From NCBI GenBank assembly GCA_003598175.1, contig QZKN01000032.1, positions 1-38,818 on the forward strand: a DNA stretch of 38,818 bases, in the 5' to 3' direction. The first letter of the stretch is position 1; every line of letters begins with the position of its first letter. The notes beneath the pieces are model-generated. The model had not been told where the DNA came from and made no database searches. It saw only the letters and a list, made by a program, of their open reading frames with translations. Position numbers and translations under genes: made by a program. Source of the DNA: Candidatus Omnitrophota bacterium. Lineage in GTDB: Bacteria; Hinthialibacterota; Hinthialibacteria; Hinthialibacterales; Hinthialibacteraceae. Below, one piece after another: positions 9,561 to 17,160 of this stretch.

Positions 9561-10043
9561 GTTACCCTACCACGAGACCACCTTTGCTTTGTATCCACTT
9601 CGTTTCGTATCAAAAACCGATTCCGATCCGTTTGAATTGAGGTTTTTTCACAATGGAAGTGATATATTGTAGCGGTTACCATTCATAATAAGGGTATTTC
9701 TTGTGGTTGTATTCGACAAGCACAAGAAAATCTCCCTCACCAATCGCCTTAATGGAATAGAAAGAACGACCTTTTCTTTAGTCATGAAAAGCACAAATTA
9801 AGTTCCTTATTCCATCTAAAATTCCAATCAAACCTCGGAGAATAAATCCTACTTGAATATACGAATAAACCGCATAAAAGATTCATTTCCGACCGGAATT
9901 TATTCAATTATACCTACCGGGTGGAACAGGGCTGCCGGATTTGGCCGGATCAGCGCTCTTCGGCAAAATGGAACGCCGACATCCTGTCGGTAATTCGAAA
10001 TGTCGCCGGGACGGCGGCGTTGCCTGTTCCTGCGTTGTTGTGA
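9561..10043. other. 483-base intergenic region, AT-rich, with one H-family repeat
   Basis: No gene is supported here. Most of it (9600-9940) is AT-rich and should hold the promoter of the adaptor-led operon, but I could not find a -35/-10 pair I trust on the minus strand. The last 75 bases hold the two-hairpin element at 9972-10021, just downstream of the glutamine amidotransferase gene, where it could also help stop transcription. Confidence 0.5.
9972..10021 (-). repeat. two-hairpin repeat, family H, copy 1
   Basis: Read on the minus strand this 50-bp element is made of a first hairpin (GCCGCC region with loop TCC), a spacer ATTTCGAATT, and a second hairpin with arms CCGAC/GTCGG around AGGAT. 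The two ends, AACGCCG and CGGCGTT, also pair with each other, so the whole could form a cloverleaf. A second copy of identical length lies at 16111-16160 in the other orientation. The two agree at 40 of 50 positions by hand alignment. Confidence 0.75.
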
Positions 10044-10760
10044 TCAATTAGCCATGACCGTTTCGATGAAAAAATTTTTGAACAATCGCTGAGCTGTTCG
10101 TTTGATCGCTTCCGATTTTTCAAATTCCTCCATCTGCAGCAGATGTTCCGCTTGTCTTTTATTCTCTCCCTGCATTTCCGGCAGATAGGCTTTCGCCCAT
10201 TCGGCGGCAATGGATTCCGTCACTTCCACATGAAATTGGATGCCGAAAAATCGATTGTTTATGCTGAACGCCTGATTCTCGCAATCGTGGGAATAGGCCA
10301 GATGCAATGCGCCGACGGGTAATTGAAACGTATCCCCATGCCATTGAAACACTGGCATGGGAGAGGGGACGCCCGCAAACAAAGCGCTTTGTTTTCCGGA
10401 TTCCGTTAATTCCACCTCCATCCAGCCGATTTCGGACCGGTGATTTTTTCTCACCGGCGCGCCGAGAGTCGCGGCAAGCAATTGACTTCCCAGACAAATG
10501 CCGAGAATGGGGATATTTGCATCCATGCATTGCCTGATGAACACTTTTTCCCGAGCGAGAAACGGATAGGCCTCCTCTTCATCCACGTTCATGGGACCGC
10601 CCAAAACGACCAAGGCTTCATACTCCCGCAGTGATGGGGGAATTGGTTGACCAAGAAATAAATCTCGAATTTCATACGAAATGTCCTGTTCACGCAGGAA
10701 GAATTCCATAGTTCCCGGTCCTTCCAACGTTATGTTCTGCAAAAATAGAATTGTTTTCAT
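10044..10760 (-). CDS. class I glutamine amidotransferase (GMP-synthase-GATase-like)
   Basis: A 238-residue stand-alone type 1 glutamine amidotransferase domain, which hydrolyses glutamine or a gamma-glutamyl compound. The nucleophile is Cys89 in G-I-C-L-G-S-Q, and His177 and Glu179 in Q-F-H-V-E-V complete the triad, so it should be active. The oxyanion-type motif V-L-G-G-P is at 52-56. The length and layout fit the family of GMP-synthase-like stand-alone GATases, which includes proteins acting on gamma-glutamyl polyamines or used as tailoring enzymes. No acceptor-domain partner lies next to it, so the true substrate is open. GGAG lies nine bases before the ATG. The gene is monocistronic and divergent from the pseudopilin genes. 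Confidence 0.88.
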   Translation of the reverse strand: MKTILFLQNITLEGPGTMEFFLREQDISYEIRDLFLGQPIPPSLREYEALVVLGGPMNVDEEEAYPFLAREKVFIRQCMDANIPILGICLGSQLLAATLGAPVRKNHRSEIGWMEVELTESGKQSALFAGVPSPMPVFQWHGDTFQLPVGALHLAYSHDCENQAFSINNRFFGIQFHVEVTESIAAEWAKAYLPEMQGENKRQAEHLLQMEEFEKSEAIKRTAQRLFKNFFIETVMAN

Positions 10761-10851
10761 TGTGATTTCTCCGTATCAATCAAATAGGGCATGAGCAATC
10801 CATAGTATTCTAATGGTTTCTCAAGAAAGTGAAAATTATTCCATGATCAGA

Positions 10852-10879
10852 TTGACATACATGTTGAAATATGGTTAAT
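10852..10879 (+). promoter_or_regulatory. candidate sigma-70 promoter for first pseudopilin gene
   Basis: A perfect TTGACA at 10852-10857 is followed after 16 bases by GTTAAT (10874-10879), four of six matches to TATAAT. Transcription would begin near 10887, about 35 bases before the ATG at 10922. Confidence 0.45.
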
Positions 10880-10921
10880 TGATTCGCTGCATCCATTGTA
10901 TTTTTAGGGAGGTTGTGTCCG

Positions 10922-11542
10922 ATGAAATCTGCCTTTACCTTGATTGAACTGCTGATTGTTGTGGCCATCATTGGGATTTTGGCCGCCATTGCCGTGCCGA
11001 ATTTTCTGAATGCCCGGCTTAAAGCGCAAATTGCCCGGGTCGAAGCGGAATTGCGAGCTATCGACGAGGCATATACGACGTATCGATTGGACAACAATTC
11101 CTATCCGCCCCATGCGGATCGATGCAAAGCGCAACACAAATTCATAACCACCCCTATCGCGTATTTATCGACAAGTCTGATCGATCCATTCCAAATCCAG
11201 GGAGAAACGATGACGTGGGAGTGGTTTTGTGGACAATATCACGCCGAACCTTCCGCCGTTGAAGGAGCGGCCCGCATTGGTCAAGCCGCCCCGGAATATT
11301 GGAACCGTAATCGCACGGCGGCTTTTTTCCTGAAATCCGTTGGTCCTGATAAGGATGGGCAAATCGCCGGCGGAGCGGAATTTTTTCTCCCTTACGATAT
11401 TAGTAACGGACTTACAAGTAAAGGCACTATTTATCGACCGATTTTTGGCGGCGGCGTGAGCGCCGGTTACCCCTATGCGCAAGGGCAATATCCAGGTGTT
11501 TCTCTTGCCGATTTCGGATGTGCAGGTACCTGCGAAGGCTAA
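10922..11542 (+). CDS. type II secretion/type IV pilus pseudopilin (GspG-like), paralogue 1
   Basis: A 206-residue prepilin-type protein. A four-residue leader M-K-S-A precedes F-T-L-I-E-L-L-I-V-V, so the residue before the cleavage site is Ala rather than the usual Gly. Glu at mature position 5 is kept. The rest is a short helix (K-A-Q-I-A-R-V-E-A-E), a variable globular part, and a C-terminal block with V-G-P-D-K-D-G followed by I-S-N-G-L-T-S-K-G-T-I. This block resembles the calcium-binding end of GspG major pseudopilins. The ATG is preceded by AGGGAGG nine bases upstream, and an in-frame TTG at 10913 would leave no room for it. It is the first of three paralogues here. No secretion ATPase, platform or peptidase gene is in the window. 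Confidence 0.88.
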   Translation: MKSAFTLIELLIVVAIIGILAAIAVPNFLNARLKAQIARVEAELRAIDEAYTTYRLDNNSYPPHADRCKAQHKFITTPIAYLSTSLIDPFQIQGETMTWEWFCGQYHAEPSAVEGAARIGQAAPEYWNRNRTAAFFLKSVGPDKDGQIAGGAEFFLPYDISNGLTSKGTIYRPIFGGGVSAGYPYAQGQYPGVSLADFGCAGTCEG

Positions 11543-11764
11543 TCCTTTCTGATTGCATGCCCCAAATCCACATGTTTCATACGGACAAATGCTCATAAAA
11601 AGGTTGTATAGAGGTCTATAATAACAAACATTCATATATTTTGATCAAATTTAGTTGATTTTTTCCTCATTAAACTCTAACATATTGCTAATGGACTTCT
11701 TATTGTGCATAGCAAAAATAGGGGAGTTCATCAAAGAACTTTGGAAAAGGAGTTATTTTTTTAC
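11543..11764. other. spacer between pseudopilin genes 1 and 2
   Basis: AT-rich spacer of about 220 bases. The only structures I note are a short dyad (TATAG/CTATA) near 11607-11621 and a promoter-like pair for the next gene (see 11655-11683). No terminator with a clear T-run was seen. Confidence 0.4.
11655..11683 (+). promoter_or_regulatory. weak candidate promoter for second pseudopilin gene
   Basis: TTGATT at 11655-11660 and TAACAT at 11678-11683 are separated by 17 bases. Each matches the sigma-70 consensus at four of six positions. Supported by position only. Confidence 0.3.
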
Positions 11765-12385
11765 ATGTCTTTGAACCGTGGATTCACTCTGATTGAATTG
11801 CTCATCGTCGTCGCCATTATCGGGATACTGGCAGCGATCGCCGTGCCGAATTTCCTCAACGCGCAGGTACGCGCCAAGATCGCCCGCGTCGAATCCGATA
11901 TGAAGGCTTTATCGACTGCGTTGGAATCCTACATGATCGATCGCAACAGTTACCCGGGCGACCATGACCTGGATAACTATATGAACGGAGAAAACGGCCT
12001 TTTTAAATTGACCACCCCTGTTTCTTATATTGCCTCTTTGCCTTCCGATCCGTTTGTGGAACGAAATCTTCGGGGAGTATTTTCTTTTTTAGGCGACAGC
12101 AATGCATATGCCGCGATGGGGCGGCCCGATTACGAAATGGGCAGCGGCGCGGATAACCAACCGCCGTATCGAAAACAGGCGTACAGTCTCATGAGTTATG
12201 GTCCGGATTTGGACGACGATAACACGTCCCACGATCCGTTCCCCTTTTTCACCGATATGGATCGATTCGATATTACCAACGGTATAAAGTCCGATGGTAA
12301 TATCTTCCGATTTGGCGGAGAATACACGTCCGGCTGCATCATTCTCGATTGGGGAACCAAGCGATTGGGTTCCTCGTGTAACTAA
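11765..12385 (+). CDS. GspG-like pseudopilin, paralogue 2
   Basis: A 206-residue prepilin-type protein with the classic Gly|Phe cleavage site (M-S-L-N-R-G before F-T-L-I-E-L-L). The first 40 mature residues are nearly the same as in the copies at 10922 and 14188. The C-terminal half has S-Y-G-P-D-L-D-D-D, then a D-I-T-N-G-I-K-S-D-G-N-I-F block, matching paralogue 1 in order. These Asp-rich turns suggest a bound metal, as in GspG calcium sites. The frame is open upstream to a GTG at 11705, but the ATG at 11765 puts the leader at its normal length. AAGGAG lies twelve bases before it, which is rather far. It likely sits in a pseudopilus or pilus fibre in the cell envelope. Confidence 0.88.
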   Translation: MSLNRGFTLIELLIVVAIIGILAAIAVPNFLNAQVRAKIARVESDMKALSTALESYMIDRNSYPGDHDLDNYMNGENGLFKLTTPVSYIASLPSDPFVERNLRGVFSFLGDSNAYAAMGRPDYEMGSGADNQPPYRKQAYSLMSYGPDLDDDNTSHDPFPFFTDMDRFDITNGIKSDGNIFRFGGEYTSGCIILDWGTKRLGSSCN

Positions 12386-12616
12386 TAGGAGGTCAAATGG
12401 AGTATAAAGTAGATGCGGAAATGAATGTAAAAGTAATGGCGGGGTAGAGCAAGCATCTTGCTCTATTCGCGTTGATAAATCATGAAGGAGGTGATGCAAA
12501 TCAAGAGAACGCTATGATGGTGCGTGATTAACCTCATGCGACGCAACTGATCGTTGAGGGGATCTGAGCGAAGTGAATAGGAAAAACAGAAAAATGAAAA
12601 GGATGGAGAAACACAA
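12386..12616. other. 231-base spacer with hairpin and strong SD-like sequences
   Basis: This spacer between pseudopilin 2 and the secreted protein gene holds AGGAGG (12387-12392) four bases before a 16-codon ATG frame (12397-12447), and AAGGAGGTG at 12485-12493 inside an 11-codon frame (12482-12517). Between the two is a hairpin (12445-12465). Neither micro-frame shows any recognisable peptide and I do not call them genes, though they could be leader or coupling elements. Confidence 0.4.
12445..12465 (+). repeat. hairpin, family H (GAGCAAG type)
   Basis: Arms TAGAGCAAG and CTTGCTCTA form nine perfect pairs around the loop CAT. It begins at the stop codon of the 16-codon frame. The GTAGAGCA edge is shared with the larger element at 32018-32070. 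Confidence 0.6.
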
Positions 12617-14092
12617 ATGAAACAAACACTCAGTTTTGTATTCGTGATTTCCGCAGTGCTTTTAATGGCTGGAATGGCTAATGCGGATGTCTATTTATCG
12701 GAGGATTTCAATACGGGCGGCACGGCCGGCGCTTTGAGCCGTGGCTGGGAATTTGTCGAAAATGAATTCGTGACGGAAACCGGCGCGAATTTCGTCGTGG
12801 CGCCGGAATGGCCGGCGGGGCAGGACGGGCCGGGCACGAGCACCGGCAACATCTATCCGCCTAACGCCAATGGGATCGGAGTGGAAAGCCCCTACCTGAT
12901 TTCCGATTCGGACGCCGCCGGCGGCTCCGACGATATCGGCTCGATGGCGGAAATTTGGGCCATTTCGCCGGTTTTTAGCACGGTCGGCGCTTCCGAAGTC
13001 TGGTTCCATGCGGACGCGACCATCGAAGTGAACAACAACGGTGAAGCGTTGGCTCTTTTTGAAGTCACGGCCGACAATGGCGCAACCTGGCTGCCGGTTT
13101 GGATTTGCGTGGAACCCGAACGCGTGATCGACGAGTTCAACAAGAAAGCCGGCACGAAAGAGAAGATCGGCGGCTGGCCGGTGATGGGCAGCGCTTCGCA
13201 GACAAAAACGTTCTGCGGAATTCATGGTCGCTGGCACGTGAAATTCCCCGATGCGGTCGCCAATAAATCGCAGGTGCGTTTTCGCTTTGGTTGGTATGAA
13301 TCGGCGGATGCATGGTACATGGCCTATGACAACATCGTAGTCGATAACGTTTCCGCGCCGATGGGCTCTGAAACCCTTTTGTTTGAAAATTTCGAAAACG
13401 GAATCCCCTCGACGTGGAAAAATACGACCGGAAAAACCCAGCTATGGGGTACTCGTTGTCTGTGGAACGACGAATTCGATGAACCATTGAAAAATATCAA
13501 CGTTACCCCCGTCGATATCGATTTCATCCGTAATGCGAAATGGTGGGATTTGGAAATCGATTTGGATAATCCCCATGCGGACTTCAACCCAAAGGGGATC
13601 TGCGATGGCCGTTGGTTGTTCATGCTTGCCGGTCAAGGGTATGCGATGTGGCAGGAAGGTCCGAACACGCCGGCCGCCGGAACGCCCAGTGAATCGGCGA
13701 CGCTCGATACGCCGACGCTCAATTTGGGCAATGCGACGGGCGTTTTCCTGGACTTTGATTCCGAAATGCTTCGTGGCAATGGATCTGCGTTTTATGACGT
13801 ATTTGTCAGCGTGGATGGCGGGCAGAATTATGAGAGAATTTTCACGTATACGGGCGCTTTGATGGATAATGACGAAGCGGCTTACTTTACGCATCATTAT
13901 CTCGAAGTGCCGCAGGCGGCCGGGAAAAGCGCCGTCATTTTCCGCTTCCGCGCGGAAGGCCAGGATCCGCCTCCGGGTGACGATCCGTTGCAGGGTGGAA
14001 ACGGGCATATGTCCGGTTTCTGGGTGATTGACAACGTTCGCGTAACTGCGAATACCGGCCCGACGGCGGTTTCCGATTGGGCGCTGTTTTAA
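12617..14092 (+). CDS. secreted protein with two tandem choice-of-anchor-J/MAM-like domains
   Basis: A 491-residue protein with an N-terminal signal peptide (M-K-Q-T-L-S-F-V..., cleavage probably after M-A-N-A near residue 23). The mature part is two similar modules. Module 1 opens with Y-L-S-E-D-F-N and closes with W-Y-M-A-Y-D-N-I-V-V-D-N-V. Module 2 opens with L-L-F-E-N-F-E-N-G and closes with F-W-V-I-D-N-V-R-V. This open-and-close pattern is characteristic of the jelly-roll folds called choice-of-anchor J or MAM-like, often found in surface proteins that bind glycans or proteins. The protein ends in G-P-T-A-V-S-D-W-A-L-F with no clear membrane anchor. GGAG lies nine bases before the ATG. 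Its place between pseudopilin genes suggests it may be exported by, or attached to, that system. The function is unknown. Confidence 0.78.
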   Translation: MKQTLSFVFVISAVLLMAGMANADVYLSEDFNTGGTAGALSRGWEFVENEFVTETGANFVVAPEWPAGQDGPGTSTGNIYPPNANGIGVESPYLISDSDAAGGSDDIGSMAEIWAISPVFSTVGASEVWFHADATIEVNNNGEALALFEVTADNGATWLPVWICVEPERVIDEFNKKAGTKEKIGGWPVMGSASQTKTFCGIHGRWHVKFPDAVANKSQVRFRFGWYESADAWYMAYDNIVVDNVSAPMGSETLLFENFENGIPSTWKNTTGKTQLWGTRCLWNDEFDEPLKNINVTPVDIDFIRNAKWWDLEIDLDNPHADFNPKGICDGRWLFMLAGQGYAMWQEGPNTPAAGTPSESATLDTPTLNLGNATGVFLDFDSEMLRGNGSAFYDVFVSVDGGQNYERIFTYTGALMDNDEAAYFTHHYLEVPQAAGKSAVIFRFRAEGQDPPPGDDPLQGGNGHMSGFWVIDNVRVTANTGPTAVSDWALF

Positions 14093-14131
14093 TCATTGAT
14101 CGAATAAACGATCAACGTGGATAATCATCAT

Positions 14132-14171
14132 GAGGGGATGCATCGTGAGAACGGTTCATCCCCTCTTTTCC
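14132..14171 (+). terminator. intrinsic terminator after the secreted-protein gene
   Basis: Arms GAGGGGATG (14132-14140) and CATCCCCTC (14157-14165) form nine perfect pairs, followed at once by TTTTCCTT. It stands 40 bases after the stop codon and just before the third pseudopilin gene. Confidence 0.75.
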
Positions 14172-14187
14172 TTAAGGAGAATCAAGA

Positions 14188-14856
14188 ATGCCCCAAAAAA
14201 ACATCTTTTCCTCCATCGTCAATCCTAAAAAGAATCAAATAGGATTTACACTGATCGAGTTGCTGATCGTGGTGGCGATTATCGGTATTTTGGCCGCCAT
14301 CGCCGTTCCCAATTTCTTAAATGCGCAGGTTCGCGCCAAAATCGCCCGCACGCAAGCGGATATTCGCATGTTGAATCAACAAATCGGCATTTTTCATATG
14401 GACACCAATCGCTGGCTGATCGACGGCAACGACTGCGACGGTTCGCCGGAATGTTGTTTTGACGGCCCTTTCATCGGCAAGCAACCGATGCAAACCTCCA
14501 TTACCGTATTACAAGGAACGAATCATTTTGATGGAAATATTTACAAGCCGTTGACGACGCCGGTCGCGTATATAACCGGCATTCCCATTGATCCCTTTGG
14601 CGACGGATTGTTTTATTCCTACGAAGATTGGGGATGTTCCAACAAGGGCGGATATTTCGCTCTGTTGGCGGCGACGGGACCGGACGGGGATAACGGAGAC
14701 TGGCACCCGGACCGCTATTCCAGAGCCTATCATCCCACGAACGGCCTTGCCAGCGATGGCGATATCTGGTACGTTTGGCTGTTTCAACCGGGAAGAACCA
14801 ACAATCAATATGACACCTATTTTCGAAGTCGACCGGGTTGGAGCGCGCAGTTCTGA
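14188..14856 (+). CDS. GspG-like pseudopilin, paralogue 3
   Basis: A 222-residue prepilin-type protein with a longer leader (19 residues, basic, ending Q-I-G before F-T-L-I-E-L-L). The mature N-terminus is shared with the two upstream paralogues, including the block F-L-N-A-Q-V-R-A-K-I-A-R. The globular part contains a Cys-rich insert (N-D-C-D-G-S-P-E-C-C) which the others lack. The end has T-G-P-D-G-D-N-G-D, then H-P-T-N-G-L-A-S-D-G-D-I-W, the same order of motifs as in paralogues 1 and 2. AAGGAG lies eight bases before the ATG. A terminator separates it from the gene before, and galT follows 56 bases after, so it may be co-transcribed with galT. Confidence 0.88.
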   Translation: MPQKNIFSSIVNPKKNQIGFTLIELLIVVAIIGILAAIAVPNFLNAQVRAKIARTQADIRMLNQQIGIFHMDTNRWLIDGNDCDGSPECCFDGPFIGKQPMQTSITVLQGTNHFDGNIYKPLTTPVAYITGIPIDPFGDGLFYSYEDWGCSNKGGYFALLAATGPDGDNGDWHPDRYSRAYHPTNGLASDGDIWYVWLFQPGRTNNQYDTYFRSRPGWSAQF

Positions 14857-14912
14857 TGGTTTCGCATCCGGGTGTTATGGATGCGTGAGAAACAGGATTG
14901 AAGGAGTTTTTG

Positions 14913-15971
14913 ATGTCTGAATTGAGAAAAGATCCGGTTATCGAACGATGGGTCATCATCGCCACCGAACGGGCAAAACGTCCGACCGACTTTGTCCGAT
15001 CATCCGCGCATGAAAAAAAATCGGAAGGAGTCTGCCCGTTTTGCCCCGGCAACGAAGGCAAAACCCCGCCGGAAGTGCTGGTCTACAGCCGTACGGGAAA
15101 TTTGGATGATCCGAATGGCTGGTGGCTGCGCGTTGTTCCCAATAAGTATCCCGCCTTGAAGCGGGAAGGCGACCTTGATCGGATCGGGGAAGGGATGTAC
15201 GACAAAATGAACGGGATCGGCGACCATGAAGTAGTGATTGAAACTCCCGATCATTTCGTATCCATGGCCGATTATAAAGTGAAACAAGTGGAGGAGATCA
15301 TTTGGGCGTACCGCGACCGTATGATCGAGATGAAGAAGGACAATCGTTTCAAATATATCATGATTTTCAAAAATCATGGAAAAGAAGCCGGCGCTTCGCT
15401 TGATCATCCTCATTCACAAATCATCTCGCTCCCGATCGTGCCCAAACGAGTCAAAGAGGAAATCGAAGGCGCAGATCGCTATTTTAATTTTAAGGGGCGC
15501 TGCGTCTATTGCGATATGGTTCGGCAGGAATTGGGCAGTCAGAAACGGCTGATTGAAGAAAATGAGGATTTTATCGCTCTATCGCCTTTCGCATCGCGAT
15601 TCCCGTTCGAGACCTGGATTCTGCCGAAGCAACATGCAGCCGATTTTCATGAAATCCAAAAGAATGAGGTGTCCAATTTCGCTTTGATTCTCAGAAATTC
15701 GCTGCACCGAATCAAAAAGGTTTTGAATGATCCTCCCTATAACTTCATGCTTCATACGTCCCCGCGCCCTGACACGGCCGAACGGCTTTCTCATTATCAC
15801 TGGCATCTTGAAATTACTCCTAAGTTGACTCTCGTGGCCGGATTCGAATGGGGTACCGGTTTTTACATCAATCCCATGCCGCCGGAAACGGCAGCAGAAT
15901 CTTTACGAGCATGCGCACAAAAAGAGAACGAAAATCCCTCGACTGTCATTCAATTGCCCAGCGCCATGTAA
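14913..15971 (+). CDS. galT: galactose-1-phosphate uridylyltransferase
   Basis: A 352-residue cytoplasmic enzyme of the HIT-like GalT family that exchanges UMP between UDP-glucose and galactose-1-phosphate in the Leloir pathway. It has a zinc-type pair C-P-F-C (41-44), the catalytic H-P-H (165-167, in L-D-H-P-H-S-Q), a second C-V-Y-C pair at the start of the second half, and the late H-W-H-L-E motif. The ATG at 14913 is chosen because AAGGAG stands six bases before it, while the frame extends 15 bases further to a TTG. Some members of this family act as ADP-glucose phosphorylases instead, so substrate specificity is not proved. It may serve the nucleotide-sugar supply for the glycan genes further right. 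Confidence 0.9.
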   Translation: MSELRKDPVIERWVIIATERAKRPTDFVRSSAHEKKSEGVCPFCPGNEGKTPPEVLVYSRTGNLDDPNGWWLRVVPNKYPALKREGDLDRIGEGMYDKMNGIGDHEVVIETPDHFVSMADYKVKQVEEIIWAYRDRMIEMKKDNRFKYIMIFKNHGKEAGASLDHPHSQIISLPIVPKRVKEEIEGADRYFNFKGRCVYCDMVRQELGSQKRLIEENEDFIALSPFASRFPFETWILPKQHAADFHEIQKNEVSNFALILRNSLHRIKKVLNDPPYNFMLHTSPRPDTAERLSHYHWHLEITPKLTLVAGFEWGTGFYINPMPPETAAESLRACAQKENENPSTVIQLPSAM

Positions 15972-15989
15972 TATAATTATTTTTTCCTT

Positions 15990-16018
15990 TCATGACGACT
16001 TTATAATGGTGGTCATGA
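15990..16018 (+). terminator. weak hairpin after galT
   Basis: Arms TCATGAC and GTCATGA enclose a 15-base loop, 18 bases after the galT stop. A T-run precedes rather than follows it, so it would fit a terminator for the minus strand better than for galT. Confidence 0.25.
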
Positions 16019-16035
16019 TCGGTCTATTAATTTTC

Positions 16036-16063
16036 GTAAGGGCGATTCGCGAATTGCCCCTAC
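16036..16063. repeat. palindromic repeat, family P, decayed copy
   Basis: A 28-bp element differing at two positions from the perfect palindrome at 38452-38479 (26 of 28 identical, same core GATTCGCGAAT). The two changes create one mismatch and one G-T pair. It lies in the galT-purC spacer. Confidence 0.75.
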
Positions 16064-16110
16064 GATGGGTTCCTCTCGTGACCGGTTGGTAATAATGGAT
16101 GATGAAACGT

Positions 16111-16160
16111 AACGCCGCCATGACGGCGGCATTTTGAATTGCCGGCAGGATGCCGACGTA
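16111..16160 (+). repeat. two-hairpin repeat, family H, copy 2
   Basis: The same 50-bp architecture as the element at 9972-10021, in the plus orientation: first hairpin GCCGCC/GGCGGC, spacer ATTTTGAATT, second hairpin CCGGC/GCCG around AGGAT. One A-T pair of copy 1 is a G-C pair here, a compensatory change. It overlaps the artificial upstream extension of the purC reading frame. Confidence 0.75.
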
Positions 16161-16184
16161 CTATTTAGAAATGAGGTAACCAAC

Positions 16185-17084
16185 GTGAACCAGGCGATAA
16201 CCAGAATCGATATTCCCGGCGTTTCTCCCACGCGCAGCGGAAAAGTGCGGGATATTTTTGATCTCGGGGATACGCTTTTGCTGGTCGCCAGCGACCGCAT
16301 CAGCGCGTATGACAGCATTTTGCCGCAGGGAATCCCCGACAAAGGCGCAATTCTGACGACCATGTCTACATTTTGGTTCGATAACTTACCCGCCGCAAAA
16401 CCACATCACGTCATCTCGACCGATGTCGCTGATTTTCCGGAGCCGTTCCGCTCCCATCCCGAGATTTTGCATGGGCGTTCCATGCTCTGCAAAAAGGCGG
16501 AATGCCAACTCGTCGAATGTGTGGTGAGAGGGTATCTTGCCGGTTCGGGTTGGGTCGAATATCAACAAAATCAAATGGTTTGCGGAAATCGGTTGCCTGC
16601 CGGTCTGGTCGAGTCGGATGAGTTGCCGGAGCCGATTTTCACTCCCGCCACGAAAAGCCAGGAAGGGCACGATATCAACATTACCTTTGACGAAATGGTC
16701 AAAATTGTCGGCGGTTGGGAAGCCGATGAAATGCGCGGACGCAGTCTCGAACTGTATCGCGACGCCGCCAGGCTGGCGCGTGAAAAAGGCGTGATTATCG
16801 CGGACACGAAATTCGAATTTGGGATATTGGACGGCGAAATCGTGTTGATCGACGAGATTCTGACTCCCGATTCCTCCCGTTTCTGGTCGGTGGAGCAGTA
16901 TAGTCCGGGAAAACCGCAATTGGCATTCGATAAACAATTCGTGCGCGATTATCTCGATCAAATCAAATGGGACCGCAATCCACCACCGCCGGATCTGCCT
17001 GACGAAATCGTGGAAAAATCCCGACTTCGCTACCTCGATGCCTTCCGCATGATTACCGGAAAGGAGTTGGTTTCCTATTCCTGA
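16185..17084 (+). CDS. purC: phosphoribosylaminoimidazole-succinocarboxamide synthase
   Basis: A 299-residue enzyme that joins CAIR and aspartate using ATP, in purine synthesis. Motifs include S-G-K-V-R-D-I-F-D at the N-terminus, S-D-R-I-S-A-Y-D-S, G-A-I-L-T-T-M-S-T-F-W-F, and the late F-E-F-G-I-L-D-G and D-E-I-L-T-P-D-S-S-R-F-W. The frame is open upstream to a TTG at 16134, but those extra 17 codons come from the H repeat at 16111-16160. A GTG at 16185 has GAGGT seven bases before it and starts the protein where the family normally starts. No other purine gene is nearby. The next gene overlaps or closely follows the end, so the two may be translated together. Confidence 0.95.
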   Translation: MNQAITRIDIPGVSPTRSGKVRDIFDLGDTLLLVASDRISAYDSILPQGIPDKGAILTTMSTFWFDNLPAAKPHHVISTDVADFPEPFRSHPEILHGRSMLCKKAECQLVECVVRGYLAGSGWVEYQQNQMVCGNRLPAGLVESDELPEPIFTPATKSQEGHDINITFDEMVKIVGGWEADEMRGRSLELYRDAARLAREKGVIIADTKFEFGILDGEIVLIDEILTPDSSRFWSVEQYSPGKPQLAFDKQFVRDYLDQIKWDRNPPPPDLPDEIVEKSRLRYLDAFRMITGKELVSYS

Positions 17085-17160
17085 GTCGCAACTTGCCAAA
17101 CGCATCGTCGGTATCGCCGTCTTAATTTGGCTGACGGTCTGTTTCTGTTTATTTTTACAC

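Noticed and set aside
12397..12517. Two micro-ORFs with strong SD-like sequences
   Set aside because: Too short (16 and 11 codons), spacing is poor, and no recognisable peptide; kept only as a finding.
16134..16184. N-terminal extension of purC starting with TTG
   Set aside because: The codons lie in the H repeat at 16111-16160, and a GTG with a well-spaced GAGGT begins the family-typical N-terminus.
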